From the NCBI GenBank assembly GCA_963971425.1, contig OZ020516.1:37684199-37748198 (forward strand): DNA of 64,000 nt. The letters run 5' to 3'. This DNA comes from Bryoerythrophyllum caledonicum. Taxonomy: Eukaryota; Streptophyta; Bryopsida; Pottiales; Pottiaceae. Shown here piece after piece: positions 1-10,139 of this stretch. The number at the start of each line of letters is the position of its first letter. The first letter of the stretch is position 1. The notes beneath the pieces were generated by a model. It saw only the letters and a list, made by a program, of their open reading frames with translations. It was not told the origin of the DNA and made no database searches. Both the position numbers and the translations under genes were made by a program.

Positions 1-99
1 AGCCACAATAGGAACGGTGCGGCTGGACGGTTCAATTTCACAACAACATTTTGGTTCCTCTCTTTCCGCTCAACTCGCACCTTGTTTTACAATTCCCTT

Positions 100-375
100 G
101 TCTGTAGGTCCTCAAAAATTTAAAACCACTCCTTTGTTAGATTCATGAGCATATGTTTTTTTCTAGATGAAGAATTTGTCAAGAGCCACAAATTTACTTT
201 AGTTCAGAAATCTCAGCCCGTTTGTGTAGAAGTGATAGATGGACAACTTTTGTCCTCAAACAGTGTTACCGATGAAACAATGCCTTTAGAGGTGACATTT
301 GAAGGCCATAATAGCAAAATTATCTTCAATGTTATTAGAACTCTACACGCTCCCATAATTGAAGAAGAGCGGTAG
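100..375 (+). mobile_element. Ty3/gypsy protease-region fossil
   Basis: The frame reads like the aspartic-protease segment of Ty3/gypsy retrotransposons: a Leu-Leu-Asp-Ser stretch, then a FVKSHK motif, VEVIDG, and a FNVIR motif followed by a Pro-Ile-Ile. This order resembles the protease-to-RT linker of sushi/chromovirus-type elements. No LTR, gag or reverse transcriptase is seen beside it, so it is a broken fragment. Its right end runs into the Tc1 relic that occupies the other strand, and the border near 340-365 is ambiguous because both readings fit the same bases. Confidence 0.55.
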
Positions 376-1280
376 GACGAGTTGAATAGGAATTTAAACA
401 GCGTTTGAGAGTAGCCCAAACATGTTCAATAGAATTGAGGTCTGGAGATTGTGTTGGCCACTTTAAAGTACTAAATGGTTGGCCACTCTAAAGTACTAAA
501 TGGATGCTTCAAAAGCCATTTCTAAACTATCTTTGCTTTATTCATAGGAGCATTATCATGTTGGAAAATGACTTTGTCAGGATTGAAGTATCCTAATCTC
601 TCCAAACTCAAGTACAAATTCCTATGTAAGAGTGCAATATGGTCTCTAGCATTCATACACCCTTTCACCCTTTGTAAATCACCTAGACCTCTTACTGCCA
701 TGTAACTCCACAACATTACAAATCCTCCACCATGCTTCGCAGTTTGCTTTACAGCACGATCAAGGGCACTTTCCTTGTCATTGATCCAACACCAAGACCT
801 CCCATCAGCATTGAAGATATTGATCTTTGTCTCCTCATTAAACACCACTCTTTTTCAATCCTCTACAGTCCAATATTTGTGAATCATTGCAAAACAAAGT
901 CTCTCTTGTACATTCTTTTGTGACAAACAAGACTTTGAAATCTTCTCACAAGCCTTCAATCCCACATCTCTCAAAGCATTTTACACTGTGTTGTCACAGA
1001 ATCCTACTTCTTTGTCCAATCTCAATGTCACCTTTGTTGTCTCAGTTGTTGTTTCCAGCCCTCCAACAGTGACCAAAGACACTGCAAGTCGTTTATCTGA
1101 AGGAGTAAGAATCTCTCGGCGACCTCCTTGTGGCAATTCTAGGCTACAATAATGTTTCCTCCTGACTGTATTCATTGTGGATTGTGAGAAACCCAAAGAC
1201 TTTGCAACTTCTCTTGTACTTTTGCCTTTGATCAACAGTTCAACAATGTCTATGTCAGCCTCTCTTGAAATTGGCTTCAT
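345..1280 (-). pseudogene. Tc1-type (DD34E) transposase relic
   Basis: Reading down the minus strand, an N-terminal helix-turn-helix region starts at 1280 (motif GKSTREVAKSLGFSQST). The DDE domain follows (VFNEETKIN, KHGGGFVMLW, FQHDNAP), and near 395-455 the motif [15 protein letters not shown]. From the Asp of HDN to the Glu of IEHVW are 34 residues once a 25-bp tandem duplication (456-480 and 481-505) is discounted, which is the Tc1 spacing. The first catalytic Asp is replaced by Glu in NEET. There is a stop after KAKIV and a frame change between the HTH and DDE parts, so it is a pseudogene. No TIR was recognised. DD34E Tc1 elements are common in animals and fungi; plant mariners are usually DD39D. 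Confidence 0.8.
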
Positions 1281-1309
1281 CTTGCCAATACTACCTCTAC
1301 AACTTCACT

Positions 1310-2087
1310 AGATGTCCTATAAGAATGTAGGAAAGAGAATCCACAATAAATTTCAACAAAAACAAGAATTCGCTAGCTCAATGTGCTCATTAGAAGTTAC
1401 TTGAACCTTGCCTCAACAAATGAGTCTATGAGGGTGCACTCACTCTTTTAATCCCAACTCAAATTCTACATGTTTTTTGAGAAAAACTCCCAGGTCATGT
1501 GAATCTATGTATCCACGTCATGTGAATCTGTACAAAACCCAGTTCATTGGGTTTAATACATGATCCTTATTTTTTTAAATGGTCCATTCTTCTTCCATAC
1601 GTGTCTCTCCGAAATTGACAAATACATGCATCTATGATCACTTTCAGCACCTCTATGTTGAAAGAATCATTATTATGTGATGCTCTCATTGGGACTCAAT
1701 GGGTATCACCAAAGTATTACATGGGGTATCACTCAGGCATTGTAAGGGTAGCTCCTTGACATTATATGGGTAATCATCTAGACAAAAAAATCATATTTTC
1801 CAAAATTGAAGGCAACTCTCCATTTTGAATTAATTATGCACAAAAGCGATTACGGCGTAGGGCACTCTAGGGAACGGTGGTCTCAATTCTGTTGCGTGAA
1901 GAAATCAACATTCAATGTACAGTTGAACATGGAGCCAGGTGTCCACAATGGAATATGAATCACATGAACTGGAACAATGAGGGGTTGCCAGAACGTTTCT
2001 CACCTGCCCCAACCCGTATACGGTAGAGTAAAGATATCCGAAAAGTAAGCGGGGGTGATCTCGTTCTCTTACTCCCATCTTTGCTCG
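1310..2087. other. Gene-free stretch with a dispersed repeat (D)
   Basis: No coding signal seen. About 1700-1885 matches 33610-33785 in direct orientation (shared CAATGGGTATCACC, then TATTTTCCAAA and CTCCATT.TGAATTAATT) and 51600-51795 in inverse orientation. I call this repeat D. Its ends were not defined. Confidence 0.45.
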
Positions 2088-2368
2088 TCAACCCTTTAAT
2101 GCCTACGAGGTCAATTTTGGTGCTTTGGCTCTTCTAACCCTCTTTCACAATTGATCATTATCTCTCACGTCCTCTGAATGTATTTTGAGCTCCTCATTAG
2201 CTTTCTAACGGATCTCTCCAATCTCCAATCCGTGTGGGAATCAGCAAACTATAGTGATTTCCGTGAAATGAGGTCGTGTTGAAATGTACCCCATGTATAG
2301 ATGGTGTTCTGTCTACCCTTGTAGATTCTCCGTGGCTCTCATGGTCCACTTAGGCTCTAAAGGGTTAA
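2088..2368 (+). repeat. Repeat family C copy 1 (TTAA-type TIR element)
   Basis: A 281-bp unit. The left end reads CAACCCTTTAATGCCTACGAGG and the right end, reverse-complemented, TTAACCCTTTAGAGCCTAAG, so terminal inverted repeats of about 20 bp are visible. The inside shares a core with copies 2-7: a run of CTCTCCAATCTCCAATCC, then GCAAACTA..GTGATTTCCGTGAA, then GTAGATTCTCC. It has no coding capacity. The right flank is TTAA; the left site has become TCAA. Confidence 0.7.
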
Positions 2369-2481
2369 GATAATCATTTCAACTCACATGATCCTACTAA
2401 AACCACATGAGTAGGCTTGGAAGAGTATAAGAAAGTATAGAAGAATTTTGAGTCAAACTTAAGGGGCATTTGGGTGCTTTG

Positions 2482-2730
2482 TGTTGAGATAGCACGAGAT
2501 TCCTCTAGCTACTCCAGGGTTCGTCATTTATTAGTCAGTAGTTAAGAGCCTAACTAACCTCACCTACCACCAATACACTCATTAACCAACCACTCACCGA
2601 CGTGGTTAGAGATGTAATCAATGGTTACCACCCACCACGTGGTAACCCTAAGTATATAAACCTGGCATAACCAAGCCAGAACCATCTCTCGTGCATTAGA
2701 CTTTGTCATGCTCAAGTCTCTACCTTAACA
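2482..2730 (+). repeat. Left LTR of the copia element
   Basis: Starts TG and ends CA, 249 bp. It contains the run GTATATAAACC, a plausible TATA box, about 80 bases before its right end. It is matched by 5695-5943. Confidence 0.92.
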
Positions 2731-5694
2731 CGTTATCAGCACGTTTTTGCTAGATACCCTGATTTTTTTTTTCTCTTTCATTGTTAATTCATTTTTTTTC
2801 TTTTCTTTTATTCTGATTTTTTTTTTGGTGTCCACATTCTTTCTCATCCGTAGCTCAGACCTTGCACAGTTTTGACTCACATATACACACCTTCGGATAG
2901 AGGTCAGACTTGCGCTTACGGGTATTAGGGGAAGGGTGTCGGATACAAATCAGGGCAACCAACTAGATTTATAAAAGATAGAGATCACAGTCATGGCGAC
3001 ACACGCACGCACACGGGACACCCGCATACAGCCGCTCTTCTTCGATCCTCTTGAACCGGACGGGTCGAACTACCTCGGCTAGAACGTGGACATGAGGACG
3101 TACCTCTACACTAAAGAACTGGACGTGACGTTGGAGACAGAGCCTGAAAAGGAGATCCCAGCGCTGTACAAGTGGCAAACCTTACTGATACTGCAAAGAC
3201 ACCTCGATGCATCTTTACGTCAACAGTACATCCAGGTGGAAGACCCGGCGGAACTGTGGACATCATTAGAGGCGCGCTTCAAACATGAGGAGACCACCTT
3301 CTTGCCACAAGCACGCAACGATTGGATCAGCCTCAGAGTCCTCGATTTCCCGAACTTTCTCGCCTCCAACTCGGAACTCCATCGGATCGTGGCGCAACTC
3401 ATGCTATGCGGCGACACCATCACCGACATTGACATGATAGATAAGACGCTCTCAACCTTCCCACCAGCTTGTGCAATTCTAGCGCAGCAGTACCGCAATA
3501 TGAAGTTCACCCAACATTCAGAGCTTATGTCTTATCTTCTCCTCGCGGAAAAGCAGCAGTAGATGTTGTTGAAGAATGCCGAAGCACGCCCCGCCAAGGA
3601 GATACACCCGACCGAGATGAAAGAAGGGAAGCAGTCGAACTCTATGCCAACTCCGCAACCAAAATCAGGCAATCCCAACAGGGAAACTCACGCTTCGGAG
3701 GCACCACGGAGGAAGAGCAAGGAAGACTGGCGCCCAAAACATGAATGGAATCATTCAAACCGAAACCCCAGGTACAAACCCAGACCCGACAAGTCGTCTA
3801 GCTCGTCACAATCATCGGGCAAGGTATTGAAGGGATCATGTCATAAGTGCGGTCGTCAAGGGCACTTTGTCAAGGAGTGTAGAGCGTCTCAGTACATAGT
3901 TGACATGTATCGAGAGCTGAAGTCACTAAGAGATGGAAAAAGGGAAACACATACCCTTGATGCCCCCTCTCTTACACTTCATGGGTTGGATCCTGAAAAC
4001 TATATGGTCCACTATGGGTCACCTGCAAGCAAAACAAGAATAGCTTTGCTTGATAGTGCGTCCACCCATACGATACTCCAAGACCAGGCATTCTTCGAGT
4101 TTGGAACTCGAAATGAGCCGTGGCAAACATGTGACATAGTCACGATAGCAGGCAAGCGGACTCTTAAGTTTTGCGAGGGTCGGGCAAACATAGTCTTGCC
4201 CGGGGGAGCCCCCCTCACCTGTGAAAAGGCGATGTACGCCCCGGATGCCCCTCGGAGCCTGATCAGCTACCGAGACCTTAGGGCGAATCGTATCCACGTC
4301 TCCACTGCAATGGGGAATGATGAAGAGGTTCTGGAGCTCAGGCGAGGGCAGAGACTCCTCGCCACCGCACATGCGGGAGACAAGGGCCTGTATGAGTTAC
4401 CCTTAATGGGAACTATACCTAGCCCCGCCTGCAAAGGTGAGGAAGAGGGTGGCGAACAAGATTCCCCACGCCTATCCTTGGAGGGTGTCCAAATGTCATT
4501 TATGACCACGAGCGCCAAGGCAGATCTCTGGCATCGCCGGCTGGGACACCCTAGGACTACCATGATGAGGAAAATGGTTCCAACACTCATTGGTCACGAC
4601 CTATGAATAAGTGATGCTGAGCGGGTCGAGGAGTGCGTGGGGTGTATACAAGGCAAACTCATACGCCAACCGTCAAGATGGCGACTCCCGACCGAGATGC
4701 CAGCTCCGCTATATTGCTTGCATGGCGACATATGCGGACCCATCACTCCTAAATTAGATGGGAGTTTGTTACTCCACCAGCAGACGTATGAGAAGAAATT
4801 GTTGAGTATATTCAACATGGCCGATGCAAACGCAGTCTCCGCTCCGATGATTGGAAAGAACAAAACTGAAGATGATGCTTATCGCCCTGCTGAAGAAGAC
4901 GAGGAGGAGCTTGACCGAAGCAAGTACTTGGCGGCCGTGGGAGCACTTTTATACCTCGCCACCAACACACGCCCGGACATCGCCTTCGCGGTCAGCGTGT
5001 TAGCTCGCCACAACCAAAAAACAACGGAACGACATTGGCGCGGCATCAAGCACCTTCTCCGCTATCTTCGCGGCATGGAGGACCTCGGACTTCACTACCG
5101 CAAGAACACTATCAGCATCATCACTAGCTACGCGGATGCCGGTTTTAGGACTGACCCACGAACGGGAAGTCACAGACGGGCTACATCTTCACCAAAAATG
5201 GAGCACCCATTTCCTGGAGATCAACGAAGCAGACCATCACCGCGACGTCAACAAATCATGCCGAGCTTTTAGCATTTCACGAGGCGCCCCGGGAGGCAGT
5301 TTGGTTACAAACAATGCATCACGCCATCTCTCAGATGAGCGGAATACCGATCAAGGAGGAGCCCATCACAATTTTCAAAGACAATGCGGCATGCATCGAA
5401 CAAGTATCATCAGGCTTCATCAAAGCCGATCGGGTAAAGCACATCAACCCACATCTGTTTAGTTACACACAAGACCTCATTGAAGCAAAATAGATTCAAG
5501 CAAGGAAGGTCGCATCAGCTGAGATTATCGCTGATATGCTCACGAAGGCTCTACTAGCTCACTAACATCGCAAGCTGATCAAGATAGCTGGTATGCGAAC
5601 CCTTACAAAATTAGAAGCCGAATGATAACTTCACTCTTTTTCTCCGTAGCACACGGTAGTTTTTTAACGAGGAAGCATATCATTCGAGGAGGAG

Positions 5695-5943
5695 TGTTGA
5701 GATAGCACAAGATTCCTCTAGCTACTCCAGGGTTCGTCATTTATTTGTCAGTAGTTAAGAGCCTAACTAACCTCACCTACCACCAATACACTCATTAACC
5801 AACCACTCACCGAGGTGGTTAGAGATGTAATCAATGGTTACCACCCACCACGTGGTAACCCTGAGTATATAAACCTGGCCTAACCAAGCCAGAACCATCT
5901 CTCGTGGATTAGACTTTGTCATGCTCAAGTCTCTACCTTAACA
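5695..5943 (+). repeat. Right LTR of the copia element
   Basis: Same length and ends as the left LTR, about 97-98 percent identical by eye. The target duplication CTTTG follows directly. Confidence 0.92.
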
Positions 5944-5983
5944 CTTTGGAAGAGTTTGCAGAAGCCACACAAGTCACATTGTT

Positions 5984-6269
5984 TTAAACCCTTTAAAGCC
6001 TAAGAGGCCCTGGGAGGGTCAAAATTGATGCTCTAGGTGTTGTAACTTTTTCCATGATGGTTGTTCTCGTTGCGGTCTTCCGAATGCACTTTGAGCTCCG
6101 CAAATCTTTCCGTGGCATCTTCCTAATCTCCAATCGATGTAGGCTTGGCAAACTACATTAATTTCCATGAAGTGGGGTTGCGATGAAATGTATCCATCGT
6201 GTAGGTGATGTTTTGTATAGTCTATTTTGCATGTAGATTCTCCTGGGCTTCATGGTGTTAAGGGGTTAA
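5984..6269 (+). repeat. Repeat family C copy 2
   Basis: Left end TTAAACCCTTTAAAGCCTAAG, right end GGTGTTAAGGGGTTAA. The inside carries the family core, including CAATCGATGTAGGC, CAAACTACATTAATTTCC and GTAGATTCTCC. TTAA is present at both ends. It lies about 40 bp downstream of the copia element. Confidence 0.7.
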
Positions 6270-6327
6270 CAAAGGTAGGTTTGATTGGTGTAGAAAAAGA
6301 GACCATGAAATCTAAATGCGGACTCTT

Positions 6328-7130
6328 TTTACCCCTAAATTTACCAAGACTCCCCTTGGGGGACTCTTGAAGGTTCGGGCAGATTCCTACTGTGTCAATT
6401 TATAACATTTAAAAAAAATGTTTTATTGTAGATGGACATTACTCAAAGGTTTGTGTGAATCCAATTTTTTCCTAAATCCGACATTTTATGAAAAGGTTAT
6501 AGGGTTTTGACAAATGGGAGAGCTGGCACGTCGGGCAAACTTGCTAGGACACTCTATCAAATGTGAGATTTTCAATACTAGAAAATAATATTATTTCCTT
6601 TCATATTGTCAAAAAAAATTGCTTTGTCTTTAGTGAAAATAGCATATAAATCCAAGTCAAACATTTTCACACATTGTCGCACATTGTCGGGCAAGGTACT
6701 AAAATGTCTTCTTCCTTTCCACATAAAACTTAGAGATCTTCATAATCTTTACTTTTTATTTTCCCACGGAATTATGTGGTGTAAACCTTCTTTATGACCA
6801 TTTGGATTCTCATTCCAAATCATATTAAATTCACAATTAAAAAAACGTGAATTGACAATTTTTGAACCTCCACTTCTTGCACAAATTTTTTGGATATGCT
6901 ACATCCTTTCTTTACCTCTAAAAATGGGTGTGCAAGGAACTAATATTATGCTTAACATGATATAGTAATGAATTTAGACCTTGTGTAGTGCAAGAATTGG
7001 GCACTAAGTGAAGTCAAAGTCTGGTGGTGCACCGAACGCTGGGAAGAAAATGAACCCATTTCTCTACTTCAAACACTATAATATTTCAATCCATGCAATC
7101 AAAGTTTATGAATTTTAGTGAGTATGTTGT
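6328..7130 (-). repeat. Repeat family A copy 1, reverse, truncated
   Basis: Contains the family landmarks in reverse order: a GACTCCCCTTGGGGGACTC hairpin, CACACATTGTCGGGCAAGG, CTTTACCTCTAAAAATGGG and TTTAGACCTTGTGTAGTGCA. It lacks about the first 130 bp of the family's other end and meets copy 2 head to head at 7130/7131. Its outer end reads TTTACCCCTAAATT, one base from the family terminus. Confidence 0.75.
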
Positions 7131-8095
7131 TTATCCCCTAAGGTACCGTGACAATTTTACACCAAAAACACTTCAAAATTGTTGGATTCTAGTGCAATGA
7201 ACAATGAAGGAAAAAAACTTCGATTTCTAGTTTTGACCGTAGGATCTCACTTGAGACTTATTAAGTTACATACTCTCAAAATTTCATAAAGTTTGACCGC
7301 ACGGATTGAAAGATTATAGTTTTTGAATTCAAGCAAATGGTTCATTTTCTTCCTTGGGTTCAGTGGATCAGCAGACTTTGACTTCACTTGGTGTCAAATT
7401 TTTGCACTACACAAGGTCTAAATCCATTACCATCTTGTCAAGCATGATGTTAGTTCTATGTATCCCAATTTTTAGAGGTAAAGGATGGGTGTAGCATATT
7501 CAAAACAACTGTGCAAGGAGTGGAGGTTCAAAATTTGCCAATTCACACTTTCATTTTTTGTGAACTTAATATGTTTAAACTTTAGATTGATAATCCGAAT
7601 GGTCAATAAGAAGGTTTACACTAAATATTGTTGTGGAAAAAATAAAAAGTAAACAATATAAAGATATTTAGGTTTTATGTGGAAAAAAAGAAGTTTTTTT
7701 GGTACCTTGCCCGACAATGAATGACTATGTGTGAAAATGTTTGACTTGTGTTGGTATGCTATTTTTCACTACAGACAAGAATTTTTTTGACAATATGAAG
7801 GGAAGCGGTATTACTTGTGAGTATTGGAAATCTCACATTCAATAGAGTGTCATAGCAAAAGTTTTTGGAGGTGCCCGAGGTGCCCGAGGTGCCCGCTCTC
7901 CCCATTTGAAATTCAAAACCCTATAACTCTTTCATCAAATGTCGACTTTAGGAAGAAAAATAAATTCCCACTTAGATCTTGGTAATGCCTTTCTAGTGTA
8001 AAAATTTCAAAGAGGAATGTTGTAAATTGACACCATAGGAACCTGACGGAACTTTCCAAAAGCCCATTTTTGACACTTGGTCCTTTAGCGGTTCA
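7131..8095 (+). repeat. Repeat family A copy 2, forward
   Basis: Begins TTATCCCCTAAGGTACCGTG and runs through all family landmarks (GACTTCACTTGGTGTCAAA, TTTTTAGAGGTAAA, CCTTGCCCGACAATG) to a GACACTTGGTCCTTTAG end like that of copies 5 and 6. About 965 bp, non-coding. With copy 1 it forms a large imperfect inverted repeat. Confidence 0.75.
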
Positions 8096-8275
8096 TAAGT
8101 CATAATTGAGATCCTACGACTAGAAGTAAGAGTTTTGTTTTTCTTCCTTACTGCACTAAAACAAGCAGTTTTGAAGTGTTTTTGGTATGAAATTGGCATG
8201 GTAATTTTGGGGTCAAGGAGGCCTTCTTGTCTCACCTTGAATCTAAGGAATCTCTCTTGAATAGGATGACCTTTC

Positions 8276-8541
8276 GAGAATTGACCCCCTCGCTTGTCCT
8301 TACCCGTGGAGGCTACGAGGTGGTGGGGCCAAACCTGGCCCCTATTTTGTTTTTGGATGGGGCCCTACATATTGCAAGAGAGAGTTCTTCGAGATAAACA
8401 ATGACCGTAGGCTCCAAATTTGTCAAAAAAAATTCCAAAAAATGCCTCTCGACCCCCCAAAATAAGAGGGCCAGAAAAATGACCCCAAGCAATCAAGACA
8501 GGGCCCACCTCGAGTAAGGACGAGCGAGGGGGTCAATTCTC
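8276..8541. repeat. Short TIR element (MITE-like), about 266 bp
   Basis: The left end GAGAATTGACCCCCTCGCTT is matched in inverse orientation by the right end. The inverted repeat runs about 28 bp (through GTCCTTAC) with one mismatch. The inside is C/G-rich and AT-rich by turns and has no coding sequence. A target-site duplication was not evident. Confidence 0.7.
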
Positions 8542-8669
8542 CTTGGCCCTTTCGAACATCTGTAGTATTTCAACATACCGGTACTGTCTTTTGTGCATGT
8601 CCGTACCAACTTCCTCCGGAAAAAAGCACAACAATCGATATAAAAACTTTTAGGTTTCCAATTATCCTC

Positions 8670-9222
8670 AGGGCTGCTTCACACTACGCCCAAGTCGAGA
8701 GGCCGACCGTCAAAATGAGTGGCCAAACTATGGCGAGAGGCCAAACTTTTTTGCCAAAAAATACATTAAATAATATAGATTGAAGGTTTGGCCGGTCGTG
8801 GTGTGAAGCCCCAAAGGCCAAGTCCAAAGTCCAAACCCCATATCATTACGCCAAAAAAATCAGCCCAAAAAAATCAGCCAATAAAAATCAGCCAAAAAAA
8901 TCAGCAAAAAAAAATCAGCCAACAAATTTTGATCTCTTTCATCTAACGGTCTAGATCTTGTCACTTTTTGATTATTTTAATAAATAAATTAGACGGACTC
9001 TCGATTGTAGTTTGGGTCGACCGAAATGGGCGACCGAAGTTTTGCTCGAGAGGCCGTCGCTTTGGCGCCAAAACAACCCAAAAGTGTTGCCATGTAGGAC
9101 GACGGCCTTTGGAGTTTGGGCACAAGTGTGGAGGCCCAAAATCCGGACTTTGGCCATTCTAGCAATCTCATTGGTGGAAATCGACGGCCTCTCGACTTGG
9201 CCACCAAGTGTGAATCGGCCCT
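8670..9222. repeat. TIR element J, about 550 bp
   Basis: The left end begins AGGGCTGCTTCACACT and contains CAAGTCGAGAGGCCG. The right end, reverse-complemented, begins AGGGCCGATTCACACT and contains the same CAAGTCGAGAGGCCG. The ends therefore match over about 35 bp with small gaps. Inside there is a short array of AAAAAATCAGCC units (8850-8925). No coding sequence and no certain target duplication. Confidence 0.6.
8850..8925. repeat. Tandem AATCAGCC-A(n) array
   Basis: Five to six imperfect copies of a 12-15-bp unit of A-run plus ATCAGCC, inside element J. Confidence 0.8.
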
Positions 9223-10139
9223 CATTTCCAACCTCGTGGACTCATCAATTGTACCATACATCCTCGAGGTCAGAAATAAATAGCCATGTGCTGCCCCCTT
9301 CATCACATAACACCGCGTTCACAGAAGCACATGGTAGGAAAGACAATCAACGTAACGCAATCCCACAGCACGTTCCAAAACTATCACCACAGCACGTTCC
9401 AAAACTATCAAACAAACACTGACATTGATGTGAAATATTTGTGCCGGTCACCGACATCGGAACCGCTCTTGTGCGAAAACACACGGAAATTCATGTCGGT
9501 TAGGCCAACTGGCTTCCATTCGCTTTTTTAGTAATTATATTTACTGCACACTGGAGAAATGAATTATTCCTTCAACAGCACGTGTCTCGGAGCCCTTTAC
9601 CCCATTGACACGACATCGAGTTGGCTGTCCGAGGAGCAACTCTTGCTTGTTGCGGAGTTTGACATCTTCAAGGTGTATACAGTCAGCTGATCGATGCTGG
9701 CCAGTTGTATCATAAGCTCTCTTTTTCAATTTCACGCTGTCGACTGAGAATCACCGGGTCTGTCGATGTAGGGGTACTCTAGTCTGGAGTACTACATTCT
9801 TTAGCTGAAGGAGAACGTCTCTTGAGCAAGCACTTCATGAGTTCCTTGCTCAGTTGTGCTGTACTCTGTGAGTTGGTTTCTAGGTACTATTGCTGGAGCA
9901 CAGCTTCGGGGAGAACGTAGTGTAGTGATTAGCGTGTTGAGAAGTAGTCTGGGTGAGGTACTGCGGCAAGGAGATTATTAGAGCTTTTGCTTATTATTCG
10001 AGTGGCCTGAACTGGCAGCTTGTGAAGGAATCGAAGACCATTGACAGCATACGTTGCTAGGCACCATATACGGTTTATTCCGAAGCTGCTGCTGCTGCTC
10101 CTTAGGCTTGTACTGAAGGATACGAAGCGGTTGTCGATT
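9223..10139. other. Upstream region of the GALS-like gene
   Basis: No protein-coding gene seen. A 24-bp unit starting CACAGCACGTTCCAAAAC is present twice in tandem (9364-9411). The part nearest the gene (from about 9780) is less repetitive and probably holds the promoter and 5' leader, but no TATA box or transcription start could be fixed. Confidence 0.4.

Larger units (their letters stand above)
2482..5943 (+). mobile_element. Ty1/copia LTR retrotransposon fossil
   Basis: A 3.46-kb element bounded by 249-bp LTRs (2482-2730, 5695-5943) that begin TGTTGAGATAG and end CTTAACA, with a 5-bp target duplication CTTTG on both sides (2477-2481, 5944-5948). A CGTTATCAGCACG primer-binding site of the half-tRNA-iMet type follows the left LTR and a GA-rich polypurine tract precedes the right one. 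Recognisable parts in order: gag (about 2993-3900, zinc knuckle CHKCGRQGHFVKEC near 3838), protease (LLDSASTHT near 4050), GAG-pre-integrase (LWHRRLGHP near 4528), and the end of reverse transcriptase with the RNase H start (about 4790-5160). It is incomplete and broken several times. About 6 of 249 LTR positions differ, so the insertion is fairly young. Confidence 0.92.

Noticed and set aside
8850-8925. Regular ATCAGCC repeats as a possible CRISPR-like array
   Set aside because: Units are 12-15 bp with A-run spacing and no unique spacers, in a plant repeat; a simple tandem array.
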